Positions 49,940 to 57,539 of a stretch of 64,000 bases of DNA are shown here, piece after piece. The position numbers and the translations under genes are program-made. The notes below the pieces were generated by a model. It was not told the origin of the DNA, searched no databases, and saw only the letters and a list, made by a program, of their open reading frames with translations. The DNA lies in assembly GCA_005883575.1 (NCBI GenBank), contig VBFH01000024.1:62001-126000 (forward strand), read 5' to 3'. Every line of letters starts with the position of its first letter. Position 1 is the stretch's first letter. This stretch comes from Chloroflexota bacterium. Lineage in GTDB: Bacteria > Chloroflexota > Dormibacteria > Dormibacterales > Dormibacteraceae.

Positions 49940-51139
49940 ATGCTCGAGTACACGCTCCGCACCTACCAGAACCCCACCCGCCTCGTCCAACGCTTGGGCG
50001 CGATCCAGGAGCTGGGCCGCGAGGCGAGCCTGCTCGGGATCCGCCGGCCGCTTCTCGTCACCGACGCCGGCGTGAAGGCGGCGGGACTCCTCGATTCCGC
50101 TCTCGAGGCGCTTCGCACCTCGGACGTAGAACCCATCGTGTTCGACAAGGTCCGCGCCAACCCCGGCGTCGAGCTCGTCGACGCGGGCGCGGCCGAGTAC
50201 CGAGCCCAGGGCTGCGACGGCCTCGTCGCCATCGGCGGCGGCAGCTCGATGGACACCGCCAAGGGCATCGGCGTGGTGGCCGTCCACCACGGCAGCATCG
50301 TCGACTACGAGTGGGGAGGGAGCCCCATTCGCTCCCGGATCCCGCCGATGATCGCGGTCCCGACCACGGCCGGGACCGGCAGCGAGGTCACCCTGTGGGC
50401 CGTCATTACCGACCCCAAGCGCAAGATCAAGTTCAACGTCGGCGGCACGCCTGACATCGCTGCCTGGGTCGCGGTCATCGACCCCGAGCTGACGGTGAAG
50501 CTGCCGCCGGCCGTCACCGCGGGGACCGGGATGGACGCCCTTGCCCACGCGGTCGAGTGCTTCACCATGTCGTATCACCAGCCTTTCACCGACGCGGTCG
50601 CGCTGCTGGCGATGGAATACGTCGCACGTTATCTGCGGGTCGCGTTCTCACAGGCCGGCAACCTCGAGGCGCGCTATCACATGAGCGCCGCGGCGACCCT
50701 GGCGGGGCTCGCGTACGGCACTGATTCGGCCGGCGCGGCGCACGCCATGAGCCAGACCGCGGGCGGCGTGCACGACGCTCCCCACGGCGCGCTTACGGCG
50801 CGGCTGCTCGGGCCGGTCATGGAGTACAACCACTCCGGCGAGCCGGAGCGATTCGCCCGCATGGCGGCCGCGTTCGGCCTCGACGTGCGCGGCGTGTCCA
50901 CCTGGCGCGCCGCCGAGATGGCCGTCGAGTACGTCCACCAGTTGACCGTCGACGTGGACATACCGAGCATGCACGAGCTGGGGTTCAGCGAAGAGGAGAT
51001 CCCCATGCTCGCGGACAAGGCCTTCGCCGACCCGCAGACGATCGGCAACCCGCGCGACGTGGACGCGGCGAACTACCGCAAGATCTACAGGCGCGCGTTC
51101 GACCTCGGCAAGCACCGCATGAATGGAGCCCGTCCATGA
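49940..51139 (+). CDS. Iron-containing (group III) alcohol dehydrogenase
   Basis: 399 aa. GGGSSMDTAKGIG binds NAD; VPTTAGTGSEVT follows. Metal ligands align: Asp and His in GMDALAHAVE, His in AHAMSQTAGG and His in APHGAL. The histidine four residues after the third ligand in FucO (HxMxH) is Gln here (HAMSQ). ATG 49940 starts at the family N-terminus (FxxPTRL). With the following aldehyde dehydrogenase (4-bp overlap) it would oxidise an alcohol to an acid. Confidence 0.9.
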   Translation: MLEYTLRTYQNPTRLVQRLGAIQELGREASLLGIRRPLLVTDAGVKAAGLLDSALEALRTSDVEPIVFDKVRANPGVELVDAGAAEYRAQGCDGLVAIGGGSSMDTAKGIGVVAVHHGSIVDYEWGGSPIRSRIPPMIAVPTTAGTGSEVTLWAVITDPKRKIKFNVGGTPDIAAWVAVIDPELTVKLPPAVTAGTGMDALAHAVECFTMSYHQPFTDAVALLAMEYVARYLRVAFSQAGNLEARYHMSAAATLAGLAYGTDSAGAAHAMSQTAGGVHDAPHGALTARLLGPVMEYNHSGEPERFARMAAAFGLDVRGVSTWRAAEMAVEYVHQLTVDVDIPSMHELGFSEEEIPMLADKAFADPQTIGNPRDVDAANYRKIYRRAFDLGKHRMNGARP

Positions 51140-52602
51140 CAATCGACGTCGCACGATCCGTGAAGAAGATGTTCATCGCGGGAGCATGGGTCGAAAGCGA
51201 GTCGGGCGAGCACTTCGACGCCGAGAGCCCGGCGACAGGCGAGGTCATCGCCGAGGTTCCGAAGGGCACACGAGCCGACGCTCAGCGCGCGGTCGAGGCA
51301 GCGCACAGGGCGCGCGCGGCCATGGCCGGGTTGAAGGGCTTCGAGCGCTCGAGACGACTGCACCGGATCGCGGAAGCAATCGAGAAGCGCCGCGACGAGA
51401 TCGCGCGCCTGCTCACGCTCGACCAGGGGAAACCTCTCAAGGCCGAGGCCCTGGGCGAGGTCGACGAGTGCATCGAATACTTCCGGATCGCGGCCGAAGA
51501 CCTGAAGCGCCTCGAGGGTCGCGTCCTGCCGTCGGCCAGCCCGAGCAAGCTGGTCCTAGCGCGCCACTACCCGCGCGGGGTCTACGGGATCATCACGCCC
51601 TGGAACTGGCCGCTGACGATGGCGGCCGAGCTCATCGCTCCGGCGCTCGCCGCGGGCAACACCGTGGTCTGGACGCCGGCCTCCTCCACCAGCGTGATCT
51701 CCGTTGCGCTCATGGAATGCATCGCCGAAGCCGATTTCCCCGCCGGCGCGGCGAACCTGGTCACCGGCCCTGGCGCCGAGGTCGGCGACGAACTGGCGGG
51801 TCATCCGCTCGTGGACGGCGTCGGTTTTGTCGGCTCGACCGAAACCGGCGCTTCGGTGGCGAAGCGCGCGGCAGGCAAGCACGTGATGCTCGAGCTCGGC
51901 GGCAACGGCCCGCAGGTCGTCTTCGCCGACGCCGACATCGGCAAGGCGGTGGAAGGAGCGATCGTCGGCTGCTACCTGTGCGCGGGCCAGAGCTGCACGG
52001 CTGGCGAGCGCATCCTGGTCGAGGAACCTGTGCGCGACGAGTTCGTAGCCCGCCTGGCTGATGCTGCCCGGGCGCTGCGGCTCGGCGACCCGTTCGCCGA
52101 TGACACGACGCTCGGTCCGCTCAACAACGAGGGCGTCGCGACGAAGATGGACCAGCACGTTGCGGATGCGCTGAAGCGCGGCGCGAAGCTCGTTCTCGGC
52201 GGCGAGCGCGCGAAAGGCTTTCCGACGCGCCTGTACTACCACGCGACGATCCTCGACGGCGTCGAGCCGGACATGCGCGTCAGCCGGGAAGAGACGTTCG
52301 GGCCGATCGCTCCGATCATCAAGTTCCAGGACGAGAAGCAGGCCCTGGAGCTTGCGAACGACTCGCCCTACGGCCTTCTCGGCGCGGTCTACACCAAGGA
52401 CCTGTCTCGGGCGTTGCGCTTTGCCGACAGCCTCGAGACGGGCTGGGTGAACATCAACGAGTCGACCAACTACTGGGAGGCGCACCTGCCCTTCGGCGGG
52501 CGCGCCGGGAAGAAGAGCGGAATTGGGCGCGTGGGCGGCCGCTTCGCGCTCGAGCAGATGACGGACCTGAAGACGATCGTGATCGAGATCTCGCCTGATT
52601 GA
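51136..52602 (+). CDS. NAD(P)-dependent aldehyde dehydrogenase
   Basis: 488 aa. ITPWNWPLTMAAELIAPALAAGN binds cofactor; catalytic Glu in LELGGNGPQVVF and catalytic Cys in GQSCTAGERI; PFGGRAGKKSGIGR ends the fold. It oxidises the aldehyde from the preceding alcohol dehydrogenase. Betaine or succinate-semialdehyde-type roles are both possible. Overlaps neighbours on both sides by 4 bp. Confidence 0.93.
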   Translation: MTIDVARSVKKMFIAGAWVESESGEHFDAESPATGEVIAEVPKGTRADAQRAVEAAHRARAAMAGLKGFERSRRLHRIAEAIEKRRDEIARLLTLDQGKPLKAEALGEVDECIEYFRIAAEDLKRLEGRVLPSASPSKLVLARHYPRGVYGIITPWNWPLTMAAELIAPALAAGNTVVWTPASSTSVISVALMECIAEADFPAGAANLVTGPGAEVGDELAGHPLVDGVGFVGSTETGASVAKRAAGKHVMLELGGNGPQVVFADADIGKAVEGAIVGCYLCAGQSCTAGERILVEEPVRDEFVARLADAARALRLGDPFADDTTLGPLNNEGVATKMDQHVADALKRGAKLVLGGERAKGFPTRLYYHATILDGVEPDMRVSREETFGPIAPIIKFQDEKQALELANDSPYGLLGAVYTKDLSRALRFADSLETGWVNINESTNYWEAHLPFGGRAGKKSGIGRVGGRFALEQMTDLKTIVIEISPD

Positions 52603-53360
52603 GCAAGCCTCACGAGGATCCGATCGAGGAGTCGGAGCGAATCGCCGATGCGGCCCGCAGGAAGAAGCTTGGCCTGAAGCTCCTGGGCGGCGCCGGCATC
52701 CACGCCCACTCCCCCAGCGCGCGCAAGCCGCCTCTCAAGCGCAAGTACGGCGACCTCGACTTCGTGATGACGAAACGAGACCGCAAAGCCGTCCTCGAGC
52801 TGTTTCGAGAGTTGGGGTACGAGGCCAACGACCGTTTCAACCTCATGAACGGCGACCGGCGCCTGTACTTCTACGACGCACACCACAGCCGCCAGGTGGA
52901 CGTGTTCGTCGACGTCTTCCGGATGTCGCACACGATCGACCTGCGTGGACGCCTGGAGCACGAGCATCCCGCGGTCAGCCCCTCTGACCTGCTGCTCAGC
53001 AAGCTGCAGATCTACGAGGTCAACCACAAGGACTTGGTCGACATCGTCGCCCTGATCCTCGACCACACCATAGAGATGAACGGGCACGACGAGGCCATCG
53101 AGGCCGCGTACATCGCGCGAGTGGCGGCCGAGGACTGGGGCTTCTACCGCACCTTGCAGGTGAACACCGAGAAGCTGCGCGGCATGCTCCACGAGCTCGA
53201 CGTCGATCGCGACCTGGTCAGTGCGCGCCTCGACGAGCTGTGGCGGGTGATAGAAGGTCAGCCCAAGCCGCTGAAGTGGCGCCTGCGCGCGCAGGTGGGC
53301 GACCGCGTCCGCTGGTACGAGCTGCCGGAGGAGACGCGCTCGCCCTACCAGCCGGAGTGA
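52599..53360 (+). CDS. Nucleotidyltransferase-like protein (AbiEii/DUF1814-like fold)
   Basis: 253 aa. GLKLLGGAGIHAH then KRKYGDLDFVM gives the GG...DxD pattern of the nucleotidyltransferase fold; QVDVFVDVF supplies a third acidic position. The rest is helical and unrecognised. TTG start overlaps the ALDH stop by 4 bp and the next dehydrogenase begins 5 bp after its stop, so it belongs to the operon. No antitoxin-like partner is present, so a toxin role is unlikely. A transferase for a phosphorylated amino alcohol is conceivable but unproven. Confidence 0.65.
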   Translation: MSKPHEDPIEESERIADAARRKKLGLKLLGGAGIHAHSPSARKPPLKRKYGDLDFVMTKRDRKAVLELFRELGYEANDRFNLMNGDRRLYFYDAHHSRQVDVFVDVFRMSHTIDLRGRLEHEHPAVSPSDLLLSKLQIYEVNHKDLVDIVALILDHTIEMNGHDEAIEAAYIARVAAEDWGFYRTLQVNTEKLRGMLHELDVDRDLVSARLDELWRVIEGQPKPLKWRLRAQVGDRVRWYELPEETRSPYQPE

Positions 53361-53365
53361 CTGCG

Positions 53366-55882
53366 ATGGACAACGGGCTTCCCCGCCACGCGCGCGCGGT
53401 CGTCATCGGCTGCGGGATCGTCGGCAACAGCCTCGCCTACCACTTGACGCGGCTGGGCTGGCGCGACGTGGTGCTGCTCGACAAGGGACCGCTGCCCAAC
53501 CCCGGCGGCTCGACCGGACACGCGTCGAACTTCATCTACCTGGTCGACCACTCCAAGGAGATGACCGCGCTGACTGTGGAGAGCGTGCGCCAGTACAGGG
53601 AGATGGGTGTCTTCATCCAGTCGGGCGGGATCGAGGTCGCGCGGACGAAAGAACGCATGCAGGAGCTGACCCGGCGCATGGCGTCGGCGGGCTCGTGGGG
53701 CATCGAGCCCGTGTCGCTCCTGACGCCCGGCGACGTGAAGGAGTTCGTGCCGTACATCAATGAGAAGGTGATCCTCGGCGGGTTCTACACGCAGGGGGTT
53801 GGGGTCGTCGATTCCTTGCGCGCCGGCACCCTGATGCGGGACAAGGGACAGGCCGCCGGGGCCCTCCACGTGGCGCCCAAGACCGAGGTCGTCGGCATCG
53901 ACGTCGAAGGCGGGCGGGTGCGTCGCGTGCGCACGACGCAGGGGGACATCGAAGCTGAGGTCGTGGCGATCACGTGCGGCGTCTGGAGCCCGCGTCTCGC
54001 CCGGATGGCGGGGACGCACATTCCGCTCACGCCCGCCGTGCACCAGATGATCGACATCGGCCCCGTGCCGCGCTTCCGCGGAGCGAAGTCCGACATCGAG
54101 CACCCGATCGTCCGCGACATGGACACCAACATGTACGAGCGGCAGGCGGGGGGCGATCTCGAGATCGGGTCCTACGCGCACCGGCCGATCCTCTACGACC
54201 CTGAGGACCTGCCGCCGGTGGAGCAGGCGGCGCTGTCGCCGACCGAGTTCCCCTTCACGCAGGCCGACTTCGACGAACAGATGCAGCACGCGCTCGAGCT
54301 GATGCCTGAGATCGTGGGTGACGAGTCGGTCGGCGTGAAGTACGCGATCAACGGAATCCTGTCGTTGACGTCGGACGGGATGCCCGTGCTCGGTGAGTCA
54401 CCGGACGTCAAGGGCCTGTGGGCCGCCGCCGCGGTCTGGGTCAAGGAAGGGCCGGGAACCGGCAAGGCCGTCGCCGAGTGGATGGTCCACGGCTCCTCAG
54501 AGATCGATCTCCATTCCTCCGACATCGCGCGGTTCCATGAACATCAGAGGACCCGCGCGCACGTGCGCGCGAGGGCGGCGGAGGGTTTCAACAAGACGTA
54601 CGGCATCGTCCACCCGAGCGAGCAGTGGGCCTCCAACCGCGATGTGCGGCTCGCGCCGTTCCATGCGCGCGAGCGCGAGCTGGGTGCCGTGTTCTTCGAG
54701 GCCGCCGGCTGGGAGAGGCCGCATTGGTACGAATCGAACGGGGCCTTGCTCGAGGAGTACGACGACCAGGTCACGCACCGGACCTCGGAGTGGGAATCGC
54801 GGTGGTGGTCGCCGATCATCAACGCCGAGCACCTGGCGATGCGCGAGCGCGCCGGCCTGTTCGACCTGTCCGCGTTCACGATCTTCGACGTCGTCGGTCC
54901 CGGCGCCCTCGCCTCGGTCCAGTGCGCTGCCCTGCGCCAGATGGAGGTGCCGGTCGGTCGCGTGGTCTACACGCCCGTGCTCAGCCCGAACGGCGGGTTC
55001 AAGTCCGACCTCACGATCATGCGGCTCGGTGACGAGCACTTCCGCGTCGTCACCGGCGGGGCGGCCGGGATGTCGGACAAGAAGTGGTTCCGCGACCAGC
55101 TCGTCCCGGGCGCTGAGCTGGCCGACCTGACTTCGTCAATGACCACCATCGGGCTCTGGGGCCCTCGGGCGCGGGACATCCTCGAAAGCACCACCTCCGA
55201 CGACGTTTCCAACGAAGGCTTCAAATTCGGGACGTGCCGCGTAATCGAGATCGGCACGCAGCGCGTCCTCGCCTCGCGCATCTCCTACGTCGGCGACCTG
55301 GGCTGGGAGCTTTACGTCCCGATGGAGCAGGGCTTGATGCTCTGGGACACGCTGTGGGAGGCCGGGCGCCCACACGGCTTGGCGGCATGCGGGATCGGCG
55401 TCTACGGCACGACCGGCCGTCTGGAGAAGTGCTATCGCGCGCACGGCAACGAGCTGGAAACCGAGTACAACGTGGTCGAAGCCGGCATGGCCGCCCCGCG
55501 GGTGAAGGCAGAGGACTTCGTCGGCAAAGCGGCGCACCTTAGACATCGCGAAGAGGACCCTGCCGCCATGCTCTGCACGCTGACCGTCGACGACCACCGC
55601 TCCAAGTCGGGCGAGAAGCGGTACATGCTCGGCCGCGAACCAATCCTCACCAGGGACGGAAAGCGAATCGTCGATCGTCACGGCCGGGGGTCATACGTCA
55701 CGAGCGCCGGTGCCGGACCGTCCGTCGGCAAGCACATCCTGATGGCGTACCTGACGCCCGAGGAGTCCGTGCTCGGCAACCAGCTGCTGGTCGAGTACAT
55801 GGGCGAGCGCTACCCTGCCTCGGTGGCCGTGGCCGGCGCGACCCCGCTTTTCGATCCCGAGAACACGCGCATTAGGGCTTAG
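53366..55882 (+). CDS. Second dimethylglycine/sarcosine dehydrogenase-like protein (DAO + GcvT fusion)
   Basis: 838 aa, paralogue of the 43260 gene. FAD motif VVIGCGIVGNSLAYHLTRLG; His52 in GGSTGHASN is at the covalent-flavin position. The GcvT half carries LSPNGGFKSDLTIMRL, YVGDLGWELYVP and a C-terminal domain ending near GATPLFDPE. It differs from the first copy in the substrate half, so the pair probably acts on two methylation states or two substrates. ETF genes follow 3 bp later, giving its electron acceptor. Confidence 0.88.
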   Translation: MDNGLPRHARAVVIGCGIVGNSLAYHLTRLGWRDVVLLDKGPLPNPGGSTGHASNFIYLVDHSKEMTALTVESVRQYREMGVFIQSGGIEVARTKERMQELTRRMASAGSWGIEPVSLLTPGDVKEFVPYINEKVILGGFYTQGVGVVDSLRAGTLMRDKGQAAGALHVAPKTEVVGIDVEGGRVRRVRTTQGDIEAEVVAITCGVWSPRLARMAGTHIPLTPAVHQMIDIGPVPRFRGAKSDIEHPIVRDMDTNMYERQAGGDLEIGSYAHRPILYDPEDLPPVEQAALSPTEFPFTQADFDEQMQHALELMPEIVGDESVGVKYAINGILSLTSDGMPVLGESPDVKGLWAAAAVWVKEGPGTGKAVAEWMVHGSSEIDLHSSDIARFHEHQRTRAHVRARAAEGFNKTYGIVHPSEQWASNRDVRLAPFHARERELGAVFFEAAGWERPHWYESNGALLEEYDDQVTHRTSEWESRWWSPIINAEHLAMRERAGLFDLSAFTIFDVVGPGALASVQCAALRQMEVPVGRVVYTPVLSPNGGFKSDLTIMRLGDEHFRVVTGGAAGMSDKKWFRDQLVPGAELADLTSSMTTIGLWGPRARDILESTTSDDVSNEGFKFGTCRVIEIGTQRVLASRISYVGDLGWELYVPMEQGLMLWDTLWEAGRPHGLAACGIGVYGTTGRLEKCYRAHGNELETEYNVVEAGMAAPRVKAEDFVGKAAHLRHREEDPAAMLCTLTVDDHRSKSGEKRYMLGREPILTRDGKRIVDRHGRGSYVTSAGAGPSVGKHILMAYLTPEESVLGNQLLVEYMGERYPASVAVAGATPLFDPENTRIRA

Positions 55883-55885
55883 ATC

Positions 55886-56650
55886 GTGCGGATTGCGGTG
55901 TGCATTAAACGCGTGCCGATCACCGGTGGCCGCATCGTCCTCACCGCCGACGCGCGGGCGATCAACACCCAGCACCTCGGGTTCACCATGAGCCCGCACG
56001 AGGAGTGCGGCGTCGAGGAAGCGGTGCGCCTGATCGAGGCGAACAAAGGTGACTCGGTTGTGCTCACGCTCGGGCCGCCCGAAGCCGTGGAGCAGCTGCG
56101 GGACGCGATGGCGCTGGGCATCGACCGCGCGATCCACCTGCAGACCGATGGTCAGGAATGGGATGGCGAGTCCACCGCCGCTGCGCTCCTCGACGCGATC
56201 CGCGCCGACGAGACCTCAAACGGACCGTTCGACATCATCTTTTTCGGCAACGAGTCGGCCGACTCGGGCGGCTTCCAGGTCGGCCTGCGCGTCGCTTACG
56301 CGTTGAACCGCCCCTGCGTGACCGGTTTGAAAAGGGTGACCCTCGAAGGTTCGTCCGTCCGCTGTGAGCAGGAGGTCGAAGACGGCCGGGACGTCTACGT
56401 AGTGCCCCTGCCTGCGGTGCTGACCGTGAAAGAAGGCCTGAACCTGCCCCGCTACCCGTCGGTGCCGGGGCGGATGCGAGCTCGCAGCAAGCCAGTCGCC
56501 GATGTCACGCCGGCTCGACCCGCGCCGAGGCTGGAGCTGGTCAAGCTCTTGGTGCCCGCGGGCCAGGGCAGGCGCGCGGAGTCGCTGGGGAGCGGCGCGG
56601 CAGCCGCACCCGCCGTGGTCGACGTATTCCAGAAAGCCGGCGTGCTGTGA
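55886..56650 (+). CDS. etfB: Electron transfer flavoprotein subunit beta
   Basis: 254 aa. N-terminus RIAVCIKRVP, SPHEECGVEEAVRL, and the AMP-binding-type loop FFGNESADSGGFQVGLRVAYAL; LPAVLTVKEGLNLPRYPS is the ETF-beta signature. It takes electrons from the flanking FAD dehydrogenases. GTG start; overlaps etfA by 4 bp. Confidence 0.93.
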   Translation: MRIAVCIKRVPITGGRIVLTADARAINTQHLGFTMSPHEECGVEEAVRLIEANKGDSVVLTLGPPEAVEQLRDAMALGIDRAIHLQTDGQEWDGESTAAALLDAIRADETSNGPFDIIFFGNESADSGGFQVGLRVAYALNRPCVTGLKRVTLEGSSVRCEQEVEDGRDVYVVPLPAVLTVKEGLNLPRYPSVPGRMRARSKPVADVTPARPAPRLELVKLLVPAGQGRRAESLGSGAAAAPAVVDVFQKAGVL

Positions 56651-57522
56651 ACGTCCTCGTGCTGATGGAGCCAGGCGAGCCATCGCGGCAGGCGCTGACG
56701 CTCGCCCGGAAGTTCGGCGAGCCACATGGGCTGCCCGTACAGGCGGTGCAGCCGTTCGCCCCGGACGCGCTGGCCGCGGCGCTCGCGCGGGCGGTCGAGG
56801 AGCTCGACGCCGGCGCGGTGTTCGCGGCCGGCACCGATCGGGGCAACGAGGTCATGGCGAGGCTCGCAGCGCGTCTGAACCTGCCCCTGGCCGCCAACTG
56901 CATCGGCGCCGCGCCCGGCGATCCCGCGACCGTCACGCGCCTGCGCTGGGGCGGGAGCCTCCTCGAGGAGGCTCGCCTGCACAGCCCACGTCCGCTGGTG
57001 ACCGTGGCGCCTCACACCGTCCCGGCCGATGACGGGCCGCAGCCGCCGACCATCGAGGTGGGTTCTCCGGCTCTGGGCGACCTGGTCGTGCGCGTGTCTG
57101 ATCACATCAAGCCGACAAACGGAGGCATTTCCCTCGCCGACGCCAAGGTGATCGTCAGCGGCGGACGGGGCGTCGGCTCCAAGGAGGGCTTCGCCATCAT
57201 CGAGGAGCTGGCCGGGTTGCTGGGCGCCGCCGTGGGCTGCTCGCGCGCGGTGACCAGCGCGGGGTGGCGGCCGCACAGCGACCAGGTGGGGCAGACCGGG
57301 ACCAAGGTCGCGCCGGAGGTCTACATCGCCTGCGGCATCTCGGGAGCGACGCAGCATATGGCCGGCCTCAAGGGCGCCAAACGAATATTGGCGATCAACT
57401 CGGACCCGCAGGCCCCGCTGATGCTCAACGCTGACTACACCGTAACCGGCGACCTCAAGGAGATTGTGCCCGCGATCTCCGCGGAGATCCGCCGGGCGCG
57501 CGCAGGGCGCACTTCAAGCTGA
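56647..57522 (+). CDS. etfA: Electron transfer flavoprotein subunit alpha
   Basis: 291 aa. FAD-binding C-terminal domain: SGGRGVGSKEGFAIIEELA, SRAVTSAGWRPHSDQVGQTGTKVAP, YIACGISGATQHMAGLKGAKRILAINSDPQAP. The N-terminal domain is shorter and more divergent than usual (about 100 residues). It forms the heterodimer with the preceding beta subunit and is followed by the membrane oxidoreductase. Confidence 0.93.
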   Translation: MNVLVLMEPGEPSRQALTLARKFGEPHGLPVQAVQPFAPDALAAALARAVEELDAGAVFAAGTDRGNEVMARLAARLNLPLAANCIGAAPGDPATVTRLRWGGSLLEEARLHSPRPLVTVAPHTVPADDGPQPPTIEVGSPALGDLVVRVSDHIKPTNGGISLADAKVIVSGGRGVGSKEGFAIIEELAGLLGAAVGCSRAVTSAGWRPHSDQVGQTGTKVAPEVYIACGISGATQHMAGLKGAKRILAINSDPQAPLMLNADYTVTGDLKEIVPAISAEIRRARAGRTSS

Positions 57523-57539
57523 CGCCGCTGATCGCGCTG

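Noticed and set aside
43260-55882. Calling the island a standard choline-to-betaine (bet) operon.
   Set aside because: No GMC choline dehydrogenase or BetI is present; the alcohol dehydrogenase is iron-dependent and the substrate cannot be fixed from sequence.
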